A stretch of 35,527 nt of DNA from an uncultured Clostridia bacterium (GCA_947631925.1 CANRNE010000021.1:1-35527); one strand, 5' to 3'; shown: positions 1-8,313, numbered from the stretch's first letter. The notes: generated from the letters alone by a model not told the origin. Translations and numbers: made by a program.

Positions 1-160
1 GAGGGGGGTAGGGGGGTGGGCACGAGTTCTGATGACGCCCCACCTCACCGCCTACGGCGGAGCTCCTCCCACGGAGGAGCCATGCGCTCGCCAGCTCCTC
101 CCACGGAGGCGCCATGCGTGCCCCCTCCATTGGAGGGGGGTAGGGGGGTGGGGAGGTGCT
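1..160 (-). repeat. Family C GC-rich intergenic repeat (inverted copy)
   Basis: This stretch holds poly-G/T-rich blocks, a CGCCTACGGCGG hairpin, two CTCCCACGGAGG motifs and a closing GGAGGGGGGTAGGGGGG block. It is the reverse complement of the modules at about 21990-22162, 33900-33988 and 34100-34188. The element is cut by the window edge. Open frames across it have no ribosome binding site and repeat with the DNA, so I treat it as non-coding. Confidence 0.75.
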
Positions 161-181
161 CCCCTTAAAAAACGGAAAAAG

Positions 182-205
182 AAAAAAGCCCATTCGGGCT
201 TTTTT
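182..205 (-). terminator. Bidirectional intrinsic terminator after the permuted GH3 gene
   Basis: A GCCC/GGGC stem is extended by A6/T6 arms around an ATTC loop. Read on the minus strand it lies 16 bases past the stop codon at 221 and ends in a T-run. It would also work on the plus strand. Confidence 0.85.
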
Positions 206-220
206 CTTTTGGGACGGGGG

Positions 221-3200
221 TTAGTCGTCGGTCTTCTTTTTGCGGAAGGTCTTGAAAATCCAGTAGCCGCAGCCGCCGATAGCAGCCAAGTCGATGACGA
301 CAATCAGCGGAATGTACCATTGGAATTTGACTTCGGACGGGGTGTTGTTGATGGAGATGCCGTCCGAAATCGAGCCATTTTCGACTTTTTCATTGTAGTC
401 CTCATTGGTGGCCTTTGCGTTCGCCCACATGAAGATGATGTTCTTGGAGGCCCTGCGCAGCGCCTGACGGAAGGTCGCCGAGCTGTTGTCATATCCCGAC
501 AGCGTGCCATTGTTGTTCTTGAGGGTGACGCTGGTCCCGAAGCTACCGTTGTTGGTTGCGCCGTCCATCCAGAGGTCGCCGCCCGCTCTCACCATCTGAT
601 GGCCGAACATGAACTCATGGTTGTCGGCATAGTCGGTGATGATGGCGCCCTTGAAGCCCCATTCGCCGCGGACGAGCTCGGTGAGGAGGGCCTTGCTGCC
701 GCCCGTCCAGACGGCGCCGATGCGGCCGTAGGAGGACATGATGGCGGTGCTGCCGCCGACGGTGCGGACGACTTTTCCTTCGGTGTTCTTCTGCTCGTAC
801 AATTTCACGGAGAGTTCGAAGGGTTTCGCATACACTTCGCGGAGCGCCTGTTCGGTGAGCCAGTTGTACATGCCGTCGCGGCCGCTCTCGCTCTCATAGA
901 GGCAGAGGTGTTTGAGGTAGCTGAACACGCCCGCGTTCTTTGCCGCTGCGATTGCATAGGCGCTCATCATCCCGGAGAGGATGGGGTCTTCGGAGTAGTA
1001 CTCATAGTTTCTGCCGCCGAAGGGGGAACGGTGGACGTTGATGCCGGGGCCGTACCAGCCCTGTGTGCTCATCGACGCGCAGTCGGCGCCGACGGTCATG
1101 CCCATGCTGTAGGCGTTCTCGACGTTCCAGCTCTGCGCAAGGACGATGGAGCTGAAACCGGTGTGGGGGCCTTCATAGCCGACAAAGCTACCAATCTGGT
1201 TGGGGCCGTCGAGGTCGCGGGTCGCGGGCTTGCCGATGCTCGACACCGCTTTCGTCTGGGTGAAGCCGTGCAGGACGAGGTCCGTCATTTCCGTGAGCGA
1301 CATGGCGTTGAGGATGGGGTCCCAAAGATCGTCGTTGTCATAGTTTTCGAACTGTCCGATGGCGGTACCCGTCTTCGTCAATTTGTTGGACGCCGAATCG
1401 AAGACGATGTAGTTGCCCTCTCTGCTGCCGTTGGTGATGGGGGTGTCGTTGGGGTCGATGGCAGCCTGCGACATGGCGGGGGTGTAGCGGTTGAGGGCGA
1501 CGATTTCCGGCGCCATTTCGCGGTTTTCGGGCTGCGCATAGGGGAAGGTTTCGACGAAGTCCTTTCTCGTCATGTAGTTGATGGTTGCCGTGCCGTCGGA
1601 GTTGCCGTCGATGGCGACGCCGTCCGTCGTATCCGTTCCCGTGAAGCGGTTTTCGATGGGAAGGTTCGTCTCGGGGTCTTCGTCGATGACCGTGTCGGCG
1701 ACGCGCAGGGTGAAGGAGGCGCTTGACGCCGTCTTCATCGTGTCGGTTGCGACGGTGTGCGCGTCCGTGCGGAAGGTAATCGTATAATCGCCGCCCATCG
1801 TGTAGGCGCCTTCCTCGACGTCGTACGACTTCATGTCGGAGACCTTGAAGGAGAGGGGAAGAACTTCCACGCTGTCCTTCGTCTCGAGCGTGGTCTGCGT
1901 CTTGGCGAAGGCAAGCAGGTTGACGGCGGATTTCTCCACGCCGCCCTTCTCATAGGGGGGAGTGTAGTAGAGCTCGACGACGTCCTTGCCCGGGAAATCG
2001 GTGAGGTTCTTCACCTGCACGTTGAGGAGAATCTCGTCGCCGGGTTTCACGGTGACGACTCCCACGGGAGCGGTATCGTTGCCGTTGACGTACATCTTGA
2101 TGACGTCCCATTCGAATTCGGTGTAGGAGAGCCCGAAGCCGAAGGGGTATTGCACGACGTCTTCGTAGCCGTTTTCGATGCCGAAGAAGTCTTTGACGTT
2201 CGCATCGTCCCAGAAGCCCTCCGCGTCCGCGGTCTCATACCAGCGGTAGCCGACGTAGATGCCCTCGAGATAGTCGGTGTACGCCACGCCGGTGTAATCA
2301 TAAGCGGGAGAAGCGTTGGTGTATTGTACATTCGTGGGATAGAGCGGCTTGCCATCTATCTTCGCCGTCTTGCTGTTGGTGTAGAAGTTGGTGGTGTCCT
2401 TGCCGCCATTCGGGCCCTTGATGCCCTTGCCGACCGTCGCATAGGTGGGGTTGGTGGTGAGGTCGTACGCCCACGTGTCCGCCGTCTTGCCCGAGGGGCT
2501 GACTTTGACGGTCTTCGTCTCGGGCTCTGCGTCCTCTTCGCCGTCTGCGTCCTTCGCGGTCTCGACTTCCACTTCCTTCTGTCCCCAGAGGATGGAGGGG
2601 AGAGCCTTCGCACCCGAGGTGCCCGTCGTCATCGCGAGCAGGCAGGCGTCGAGCCCTTTGATGTCTTCGAGGAAGCCGAGCTCCATGACATTGGTGGAGT
2701 TGATGATGACGACGACGTTCTCAAAGTTTTCGCCGACGTATTCGAGGAGCGCTTCCTCTTCGGTGGAGATTTCGAGATAGGTGCGCTCGGTATCCGTCGT
2801 GTCGATGTTGGAGGACGAGGTGCTCTTCGTCGTCTTCTTGTATTGGACGTCGGGGGAGTCGTTGCTCTCGCCCGAGACTCTTCCGATGACGACGAATGCG
2901 GTGTCGGAGTAATCGTTGGCGTGTGCCAGCAAATCGTCCGAATACTCGCTCATCTTCGGCTCGTACAGGCGGCTGAACTCATAGTTGTAGGAGTGCAGCG
3001 TGCCCGTGACGTTGCCTTGGTCATAGGGGTCCGCCTTGTTGCGCCGCGACTGGAAGGACTTGTAAAAGTCCGTGAGCTCGGCGTTATATTCGATGCCGTA
3101 CCCGTCGAGCGCCTCGAGGAAGCTGATGAGCTCGCTCTCCCGATTGACAATCTTGCCCGAGCCCGAGCCGCTGTATACCCAGTCCACAGACGCCCAGCCG

Positions 3201-3487
3201 AACACATTGACTTGGGTGACTTCCTCTTTGGAGAGGGGAAGCACGGGCTTGTCTTCGCCCTCATTCTTCTCGTTGCGGACGAGCACCGTCCCTTCCTCGT
3301 GAATTTGGTTGAGCAGTTCCGCGCCCGCGGCACGGGCTGCTTCGTTGCTTTCTCCGTCCTTGTAGCCGACGACCCACTTGTCAATCATGTCATGCAGGAC
3401 GCCGACCGCCACGGTGAGCGCGATGACGAATGCAAGAATGACTGCACTCACGGCTATCGCGACGACACCGGCTTTTTTGCTTTTCAT
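221..3487 (-). CDS. Membrane-anchored glycoside hydrolase family 3 protein with permuted domain order
   Basis: Likely a beta-glucosidase or related exo-glycosidase releasing sugars from beta-linked glycans at the cell surface. The 1088-residue protein begins with a transmembrane segment (residues about 6-31). The GH3 C-terminal alpha/beta sandwich domain follows (about 55-420), then a fibronectin-III-like domain (about 480-600), and only then the GH3 TIM barrel (about 700-1000), so the usual order is reversed. In the barrel, Asp952 of the IITDYAD motif matches the GH3 nucleophile; GRNYEYYSEDP and a KH motif are also present. A second membrane segment (about 1057-1078) precedes a basic RKKK tail. 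The start at 3487 is chosen because GAAGGAGT and GGGAGG lie just upstream and the N-terminus becomes a clean membrane anchor. Reversed-order GH3 enzymes are known, for example Butyrivibrio BglA. Substrate is not determinable. Confidence 0.88.
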   Translation of the reverse strand: MKSKKAGVVAIAVSAVILAFVIALTVAVGVLHDMIDKWVVGYKDGESNEAARAAGAELLNQIHEEGTVLVRNEKNEGEDKPVLPLSKEEVTQVNVFGWASVDWVYSGSGSGKIVNRESELISFLEALDGYGIEYNAELTDFYKSFQSRRNKADPYDQGNVTGTLHSYNYEFSRLYEPKMSEYSDDLLAHANDYSDTAFVVIGRVSGESNDSPDVQYKKTTKSTSSSNIDTTDTERTYLEISTEEEALLEYVGENFENVVVIINSTNVMELGFLEDIKGLDACLLAMTTGTSGAKALPSILWGQKEVEVETAKDADGEEDAEPETKTVKVSPSGKTADTWAYDLTTNPTYATVGKGIKGPNGGKDTTNFYTNSKTAKIDGKPLYPTNVQYTNASPAYDYTGVAYTDYLEGIYVGYRWYETADAEGFWDDANVKDFFGIENGYEDVVQYPFGFGLSYTEFEWDVIKMYVNGNDTAPVGVVTVKPGDEILLNVQVKNLTDFPGKDVVELYYTPPYEKGGVEKSAVNLLAFAKTQTTLETKDSVEVLPLSFKVSDMKSYDVEEGAYTMGGDYTITFRTDAHTVATDTMKTASSASFTLRVADTVIDEDPETNLPIENRFTGTDTTDGVAIDGNSDGTATINYMTRKDFVETFPYAQPENREMAPEIVALNRYTPAMSQAAIDPNDTPITNGSREGNYIVFDSASNKLTKTGTAIGQFENYDNDDLWDPILNAMSLTEMTDLVLHGFTQTKAVSSIGKPATRDLDGPNQIGSFVGYEGPHTGFSSIVLAQSWNVENAYSMGMTVGADCASMSTQGWYGPGINVHRSPFGGRNYEYYSEDPILSGMMSAYAIAAAKNAGVFSYLKHLCLYESESGRDGMYNWLTEQALREVYAKPFELSVKLYEQKNTEGKVVRTVGGSTAIMSSYGRIGAVWTGGSKALLTELVRGEWGFKGAIITDYADNHEFMFGHQMVRAGGDLWMDGATNNGSFGTSVTLKNNNGTLSGYDNSSATFRQALRRASKNIIFMWANAKATNEDYNEKVENGSISDGISINNTPSEVKFQWYIPLIVVIDLAAIGGCGYWIFKTFRKKKTDD

Positions 3488-3711
3488 ACTCCTTCTGACC
3501 TCCCGAAAAAATTTCAGGCAGGTACGAGCCCTGCCACGCCTTCTATGATAATAGGTAGATGGACACGCGCGCAAGACCCAAAATCCGAAAGCGTATCAAA
3601 AATAGACGAAATTCAAAAAGCGTCAATCGTGAAAAACAGTCCCCCGCTCGGAAAACGGGAAACAAAATTTGAATTGTTTCGTCGGATTTTGAGAGAATTT
3701 TTCCAAATAAA
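3488..3711. other. Divergent intergenic region upstream of the permuted GH3 gene
   Basis: This AT-richer gap separates the minus-strand GH3 gene from the GH5 promoter. On the minus strand a weak candidate promoter is TTGACG (3626-3621) with TATTTT 16 bases downstream (3604-3599), which would leave a leader of about 105 nt. No copy of the 24-bp palindrome found before GH5 is seen here. I see no RNA gene or small ORF. Confidence 0.3.
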
Positions 3712-3740
3712 TTGACAGAATACGTGAACTGTGTTATAAT
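3712..3740 (+). promoter_or_regulatory. Sigma-A type promoter of the GH5-tetR unit
   Basis: TTGACA (3712-3717) and TATAAT (3735-3740) are perfect consensus boxes separated by 17 bp. Transcription should begin near 3747, giving a leader of about 40 nt that contains the palindrome at 3749-3772. Confidence 0.9.
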
Positions 3741-3748
3741 GGTGCAGA

Positions 3749-3772
3749 TGAACGGAAAAATTGTTCCGTTCA
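3749..3772. promoter_or_regulatory. 24-bp palindromic operator candidate in the GH5 leader
   Basis: Two 9-bp arms, TGAACGGAA and TTCCGTTCA, are separated by 6 bases, of which 4 also pair, so only one symmetric pair mismatches. It starts about 2 bases after the predicted transcription start, where a bound repressor would block transcription. A further TGAAC half-site sits in the promoter spacer at 3725-3729, exactly 24 bp upstream of the left arm. The likely ligand is the TetR protein encoded two genes on. It could also fold as an RNA hairpin just before the ribosome binding site. Confidence 0.6.
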
Positions 3773-3786
3773 CACGGGAGGAGGTT

Positions 3787-5274
3787 ATGAAACGTTGGTC
3801 GGCGCTCCTTGCAACGCTCGTATTTGTGTTGCCGCTCACTTCCTGTTCTCCCGACGGGCCGCCCGACCCGACTCTTCCCGCTCTCACCGTGAGCGGAGAG
3901 GACGTCGTCGACGAGGACGGCGCGCGGGTCATGCTGCGCGGCGTCAATGCGGGAGGGCTCGGCGTCACGGAGGGCTGGATGTGCGCCGTGCAGACGGAGG
4001 AAAATGCCCCGGGCGGAAAAGTTCCCGCGGGCGACATCCGCGTGCGCGACTTCTACTCCGCGTCCAAGGCGCTAATCGAGCGCTTCGGCTTCGAGGAGGC
4101 GAAGTCCCTCTGGGAGACCTACCGCGAGAGCTGGTGGTCGGAGGAGGACTTCCAGAACTGCTCGGACATGGGCATCAACGTCATCCGCCTTCCCTTCTCC
4201 TACATGAATGTCGACTTCGACGCCCTGAAAGGGGAGGAGTACGCGGGACTTAGCTACGACTTTTCCTTCCTCGACGGATTTGTCAAGGGGGCCGCGAAGT
4301 ACGGCATCTACACCATCCTCGATTTGCACGGGGCGTACGGCTCGCAGAACGGACAGGACCACAGCGGGCAGGTGTTCGACAGCGCGAAAGAGGTGGACTT
4401 CTACACCAATGAAAAGAACATTTCCCTCACCGAGAAGCTCTGGGGCGCCGTGGCGGAACACTTCCAAGGCAACACGGCGGTTGCGGGGTACGACATCCTC
4501 AATGAACCGGGCGAGAAGCGGGGAGAGACCAATGAAAAGCACTGGCAGGTCTTCGACAGACTGTACGACGCCATCCGCGCCAAGGATGAAAAGCACATCG
4601 TCATCTTCGAATCCTGCTGGGACGAGCGGGGATTGCCTCCGCCGAGCTATTACAAATGGGAGAACTGTATGTATTCATTCCATCATTACACAGGGGTAGA
4701 CAAGTCCTCCGATGAGCTGTTTGCCGGCATGCAGGCGCGCGTTGAGGGACTGAAAAGTGCCCACTTCGGAGTTCCCATCCAGATGGGAGAATTCACCTGC
4801 TACGAATTCGAGGACTTCTGGAAGGCCACACTCTCCTACTTCAACAAGCAGAGTGTGCACTGGGTGAGCTGGACGTATAAAGTCATGCCGCGTCCCCCCA
4901 AGGGCACAGAGAGCAACCCCGACCCCGTCGCCTACGGGACGGGATGGGGAATCTTCAACATCAAAAAAACCAACAGCGCGCGCGCAGACCTCCACCGTGA
5001 CAGCTACGGGCAGATAGAGGAAAAATTCAGAGCAACGGCGACTGCGACGGACGGCGAACCCTTCGTCTTCCCGAGCGGAACGCAGCTCTTCGACCTCGTA
5101 TACCGATATGCGACGGAAGAATACGAACGGACGTTCGCGGGGGGGGTACTATATGAACATCGAGAACTACGTCGAGCGGGAACTGATGACCATGCTCAAG
5201 CACAAGTCCATCGCACAGATTCACGTCGCCGCGATTCTCGACGAGGTGGGTATCTGCAAGGGGACATTCTATAA
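3787..5274 (+). CDS. Glycoside hydrolase family 5 lipoprotein (endoglucanase-like)
   Basis: A secreted, lipid-anchored GH5 enzyme expected to cleave beta-glucan or a related polysaccharide outside the cell. The start at 3787 follows GGGAGGAGG and gives a lipoprotein signal peptide ending in the lipobox LTSC (Cys20). The catalytic domain carries MLRGVN near the N-terminus, GINVIRLPF, LDLHGAYGSQNG, YDILNEP with acid/base Glu240, YSFHHYTG, and PIQMGEF with nucleophile Glu335, followed by HWVSWTYK. As given the frame continues past an 8-G run at 5139-5146 and ends at 5274, adding an Arg-rich, unnatural-looking tail read from inside tetR. With nine Gs it would stop after residue 456 in an ATGA overlap with tetR. 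The true C-terminus is therefore uncertain; the family call is solid. Confidence 0.9.
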   Translation: MKRWSALLATLVFVLPLTSCSPDGPPDPTLPALTVSGEDVVDEDGARVMLRGVNAGGLGVTEGWMCAVQTEENAPGGKVPAGDIRVRDFYSASKALIERFGFEEAKSLWETYRESWWSEEDFQNCSDMGINVIRLPFSYMNVDFDALKGEEYAGLSYDFSFLDGFVKGAAKYGIYTILDLHGAYGSQNGQDHSGQVFDSAKEVDFYTNEKNISLTEKLWGAVAEHFQGNTAVAGYDILNEPGEKRGETNEKHWQVFDRLYDAIRAKDEKHIVIFESCWDERGLPPPSYYKWENCMYSFHHYTGVDKSSDELFAGMQARVEGLKSAHFGVPIQMGEFTCYEFEDFWKATLSYFNKQSVHWVSWTYKVMPRPPKGTESNPDPVAYGTGWGIFNIKKTNSARADLHRDSYGQIEEKFRATATATDGEPFVFPSGTQLFDLVYRYATEEYERTFAGGVLYEHRELRRAGTDDHAQAQVHRTDSRRRDSRRGGYLQGDIL

Positions 5275-5677
5275 ATATTACTGCGACAAGTACGATTTGC
5301 TTCAGAAATGTTTCGTGAAGCACTATTATGCGGTGGCGGAGGGGCAGAAGAGTCTCACGGGATTTCTCTCTCTTGTGCTGCCCGCCTTTGCCCGCACGCC
5401 CAAAGTCATTCTGCATGCGATGTCCGAGAGCGACCCCGACAGCCTCTTTTCCTTCCACACCAACCTTCTGAAGACGCGCATTCTCGCCGCCGCGGAAGAG
5501 GAGGGGCTCTCGATGGAGGACGCCCGCGTCGCATACGCCGTCTCCTTCTATGCGGAGAGCGTCACGCGCATGACGATGGCTTGGCTTGCGTCGGGTCCCG
5601 CATCGCCCGAGAAGTTTGTCGAGCACATCCGCGACATGTGCCCCGCCCTTCTGACGGGCGTTGCTGCGCATTTATGA
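5153..5677 (+). CDS. TetR/AcrR family transcriptional regulator
   Basis: A 174-residue DNA-binding repressor-like protein. The N-terminal helix-turn-helix (residues about 3-50) has the family pattern: a helix ending in SIAQIHVAAILDEVGI followed by KGTFYKYYCDKYDLLQKCF. The helical C-terminal half would bind a ligand and dimerise; it ends with a FYAESVTRMTMAWLASG segment typical of short TetR proteins. The start at 5153 is preceded by the G8 run, which may double as a poor ribosome binding site, and is 33 bases inside the GH5 reading frame as given. Its position between GH5 and a GH3 beta-glucosidase, and the palindrome in the GH5 leader, suggest it autoregulates this locus in response to a sugar-derived signal. 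The effector is unknown. Confidence 0.88.
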   Translation: MNIENYVERELMTMLKHKSIAQIHVAAILDEVGICKGTFYKYYCDKYDLLQKCFVKHYYAVAEGQKSLTGFLSLVLPAFARTPKVILHAMSESDPDSLFSFHTNLLKTRILAAAEEEGLSMEDARVAYAVSFYAESVTRMTMAWLASGPASPEKFVEHIRDMCPALLTGVAAHL

Positions 5678-5706
5678 CAAAATTTCGACAATTTAGGGAA
5701 TGGGTA

Positions 5707-5735
5707 TTGCAATCACGGTGAAAGTGTGATACAAT
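5707..5735 (+). promoter_or_regulatory. Promoter of the cytoplasmic GH3 gene
   Basis: TTGCAA (5707-5712) and TACAAT (5730-5735) are separated by 17 bp. An imperfect ATCAC...GTGAT inverted repeat (5712-5716 and 5726-5730) lies in the spacer and could be a regulator site. The 24-bp palindrome of the GH5 leader is not repeated here. Confidence 0.75.
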
Positions 5736-5765
5736 AATTAAAAAATTCCAACAAGGAGTCTCACT

Positions 5766-8216
5766 ATGAATAAGCAGGAAATCATCCAAAGCATGTCGCT
5801 CCGCGAGAAAGCCGACTTCCTGACCGGTGGCGCCTTCTTCAAGACGCGTGCCTATCCCGAACACGGCATCCGCGATATGTATCTCTCCGACGGCCCTCAC
5901 GGACTGCGCAAACAGGCTGAGGAGGCGGACCACCTCGGTCTGCACAAGAGCATCCCGTCCACCTGTTTCCCGACGGCGTCCATCATGGCATGCAGCTGGG
6001 ATGAAGAGCTCGGCGAGAGAGTGGGCGCCGCCCTCGGCAGAGAGAGCGCTTCCATCGACGTCGATATGCTGCTCGGTCCCGGGCTGAACATCAAGCGCAG
6101 CCCCTTGTGCGGGCGGGACTTCGAGTATTTTTCCGAGGATCCTCTCCTTGCGGGCAAGATGGCGGCATCCTACGTCCGCGGCATCCAGTCGCAGAACGTG
6201 CACGCCTGCATCAAGCACTTTGCCGTCAACAACCGCGAGTTCCGCAGAATGACTTCGGACTCCGTCGTCGACGAGAGAACGCTGCGCGAGATTTATCTCA
6301 CCGGGTTTGAAATCGCCGTCAAAGAGGGGAAAGCCAACTCCGTGATGAGCTCCTATAACAAACTCAACGGCACCTTCACCAACGAAAATCACCACCTGCT
6401 CGTGGACATTCTCCGCAACGACTGGGGCTTCAAGGGCACCGTCATCACCGACTGGGCGGGCTGCAACAGCCGCGTCGAGGGGTTGAAATGCGGAAACGAG
6501 CTCGAAATGCCGCCCTGCAAGTACGGTGCGGACGACGTCTATAAGGCAGTCGAGGCAGGGGAGATTCCCGAGAGCCTGCTCGACGAAAACATCTACCGCA
6601 TCCTCGAGCTCATCGAATTTGCGGACAACAAAGAAAAGTTCCCCAAGGAGCTCGACAGCCCCGAGCGCCTCGCCCTGCTCGAAGCCAACCATGCGCTCGC
6701 AAAGGAGAGCGCGGAAAAGAGCATCGTTCTGCTCGAAAACGACGGCACGCTGCCCCTTGCCAAGGAGACGAAGGTCGCCATCGTCGGCGATTATGCCTTC
6801 CATCCCCGTTATCAGGGCGCGGGCTCTTCCATCGTCAATCCCTCCAAGGACCCCGACAAGGGCGAATTCCCGACGGGCGTCTCCGCCATTCACGACATCG
6901 GCGGCACCGTCGTCGCCGAGGAGAAGGGCTTTGACCGCTTCGGCAAAGAGGACAAGAAACTCTTCAAGGCGGCGGTGAAGGCGGCGGACAAGGCGGACGT
7001 CATCCTCTTCTTTGCGGGACTCGACGAGTTCTCCGAGGCGGAGGGCATCGACCGCGAGCACATCAACATTCATGAAAATCAGAAGGCGCTCTTCAAGGCG
7101 CTCAAAGAGACGGGCAAGAAGGTGGTCGTCATCCTCTCCTGCGGCTCCGTCGTCGAGACGGGCTGGATGGAGGGCGCTTCCGCCGTGCTCTATGCGGGTC
7201 TCTCCGGTCAGGCGGGCGCTCCCGCCATCGCCGACATCCTCTACGGCGTCGTCAATCCCTCGGGCAAGCTCGCCGAGACTTGGGTCTCCTCCTATGACGA
7301 TGAGCCCACCTCCCGCCCCGAATACTTCCCCGGCGGCCGCGACCGCGTGGAGTACAGAGAGGGTCTGTTCGTCGGCTATCGCTACTTCGCGACGGCGGGC
7401 GTCAAGCCGCGCTATCCCTTCGGCTACGGCCTCTCCTACACGACGTTTGCCTATTCCGACCTTGCGGCAACCAAGGACGGCGTCTCCTTTACCGTCACCA
7501 ACACGGGCAGCGTCGCGGGCGACGAGATTGCCGAGGTCTATCTCTCCAAACCCGTCTCCGACATCATCCGTCCCGCCATCGAGCTCAAGGGCTTCAAGCG
7601 CGTGACGCTCGCCCCCGGCGAGAGCAAGCGGGTGGAGATTGCCTTCCGCGATCGCACCTTCTCCTTCTTCGACGTCAAGTCCAACGGCTGGAAGATTGAG
7701 GATGGCGAATACACCGTCAAAGTCGGTCCGTCCTCGGAGGAACTGCCCCTTGCGGCATCCTTCCATGTGGACGGCGAGACCTTTGAGGACGAGAAGGCGA
7801 AATTCCCGTCCTATGCGAGCGGCAACATCAAGGACGTCCCCGACGACGAGTACTATGCCCTCCTCGGCTATGTGCCCGAAAAGGAAGAGACGGACAAGAA
7901 GCGCATCCCCGTGCATGAGAACACGACGGTGGAGGACCTTCGCAAGGCGCCCGGTTGGTTCGGCAGACTCTTCTCGTGGGCCATCTGCAAAGTCGCCATC
8001 GGCTTCTTCAAGATGACGGGCAACAAGGCGATGATCAACACCCTCATCATGGGCATGGTCCATCAGCCCATCCGCGGCATGGCGAAGTTCACGGGCATGT
8101 CCCGTCTGCGCATGGAGGGCCTCATCACGATGTGCAACGGCCACTTCTTCAAGGGCGTCGGCATGTTCTTCGGCAAGGAAAAGACAGAAGAGAAAAAAGA
8201 GAAAAAAGCAAAGTAA
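5766..8216 (+). CDS. Glycoside hydrolase family 3 beta-glucosidase, canonical order, with C-terminal extension
   Basis: Probably hydrolyses cello- or other beta-gluco-oligosaccharides inside the cell; no signal peptide is visible. The 816 residues run in standard order: GH3 TIM barrel (about 1-290), GH3 C-terminal sandwich (about 330-560, with EGIDREHIN and NPSGKLAETW) and fibronectin-III-like domain (about 580-680). Barrel motifs include SDGPHGLR, GRDFEYFSEDP, KHFAVNNRE, and Asp229 in TVITDWAG as nucleophile. Residues about 720-816 form an extra tail containing amphipathic and hydrophobic helices, ending in a Lys/Glu-rich stretch, which might place the enzyme at the membrane. AAGGAG precedes the ATG. 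It has its own promoter after tetR and a strong hairpin downstream. Exact substrate is not readable from sequence. Confidence 0.95.
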   Translation: MNKQEIIQSMSLREKADFLTGGAFFKTRAYPEHGIRDMYLSDGPHGLRKQAEEADHLGLHKSIPSTCFPTASIMACSWDEELGERVGAALGRESASIDVDMLLGPGLNIKRSPLCGRDFEYFSEDPLLAGKMAASYVRGIQSQNVHACIKHFAVNNREFRRMTSDSVVDERTLREIYLTGFEIAVKEGKANSVMSSYNKLNGTFTNENHHLLVDILRNDWGFKGTVITDWAGCNSRVEGLKCGNELEMPPCKYGADDVYKAVEAGEIPESLLDENIYRILELIEFADNKEKFPKELDSPERLALLEANHALAKESAEKSIVLLENDGTLPLAKETKVAIVGDYAFHPRYQGAGSSIVNPSKDPDKGEFPTGVSAIHDIGGTVVAEEKGFDRFGKEDKKLFKAAVKAADKADVILFFAGLDEFSEAEGIDREHINIHENQKALFKALKETGKKVVVILSCGSVVETGWMEGASAVLYAGLSGQAGAPAIADILYGVVNPSGKLAETWVSSYDDEPTSRPEYFPGGRDRVEYREGLFVGYRYFATAGVKPRYPFGYGLSYTTFAYSDLAATKDGVSFTVTNTGSVAGDEIAEVYLSKPVSDIIRPAIELKGFKRVTLAPGESKRVEIAFRDRTFSFFDVKSNGWKIEDGEYTVKVGPSSEELPLAASFHVDGETFEDEKAKFPSYASGNIKDVPDDEYYALLGYVPEKEETDKKRIPVHENTTVEDLRKAPGWFGRLFSWAICKVAIGFFKMTGNKAMINTLIMGMVHQPIRGMAKFTGMSRLRMEGLITMCNGHFFKGVGMFFGKEKTEEKKEKKAK

Positions 8217-8224
8217 GAAAAGTA

Positions 8225-8258
8225 GCGCCGCCCCCGCGGAATTCCAAGGGGGCGGCGC
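8225..8258 (+). terminator. Strong GC hairpin after the GH3 gene (terminator-like, no U-tract)
   Basis: A perfect 11-bp stem, GCGCCGCCCCC paired with GGGGGCGGCGC, encloses a 12-base loop, starting 8 bases after the stop codon. No T-run follows, so it may be a partial terminator or a 3' stabiliser, and the next operon could be read through it. Confidence 0.6.
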
Positions 8259-8289
8259 AGACTTGAAATACGAAAGGAGGGCGCCCTTT

Positions 8290-8313
8290 ATGCAAGCGGG
8301 GCGCCGATTATGA
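8290..8313 (+). CDS. Possible 7-codon leader peptide upstream of the phosphatase gene
   Basis: The only good Shine-Dalgarno here, AAAGGAGG (8273-8280), is 9 bases before an ATG at 8290 that encodes MQAGRRL and stops at 8311-8313, overlapping the phosphatase ATG at 8310 as ATGA. The phosphatase start itself is 29 bases from that site. Translation of the phosphatase may therefore depend on reinitiation after this leader. A misassigned start is the alternative, but no ATG, GTG or TTG in the phosphatase frame fits the site better. Confidence 0.4.
   Translation: MQAGRRL

Noticed and set aside
5562-8144. 860-residue minus-strand open frame opposite the GH3 gene
   Set aside because: It is antisense to a clear GH3 and arises from the high GC and codon bias of that gene; it has no recognisable motifs. 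The same applies to long minus-strand frames at 9092-11302 and 31005-32759 and plus-strand frames at 32-1726 and 1757-3715.
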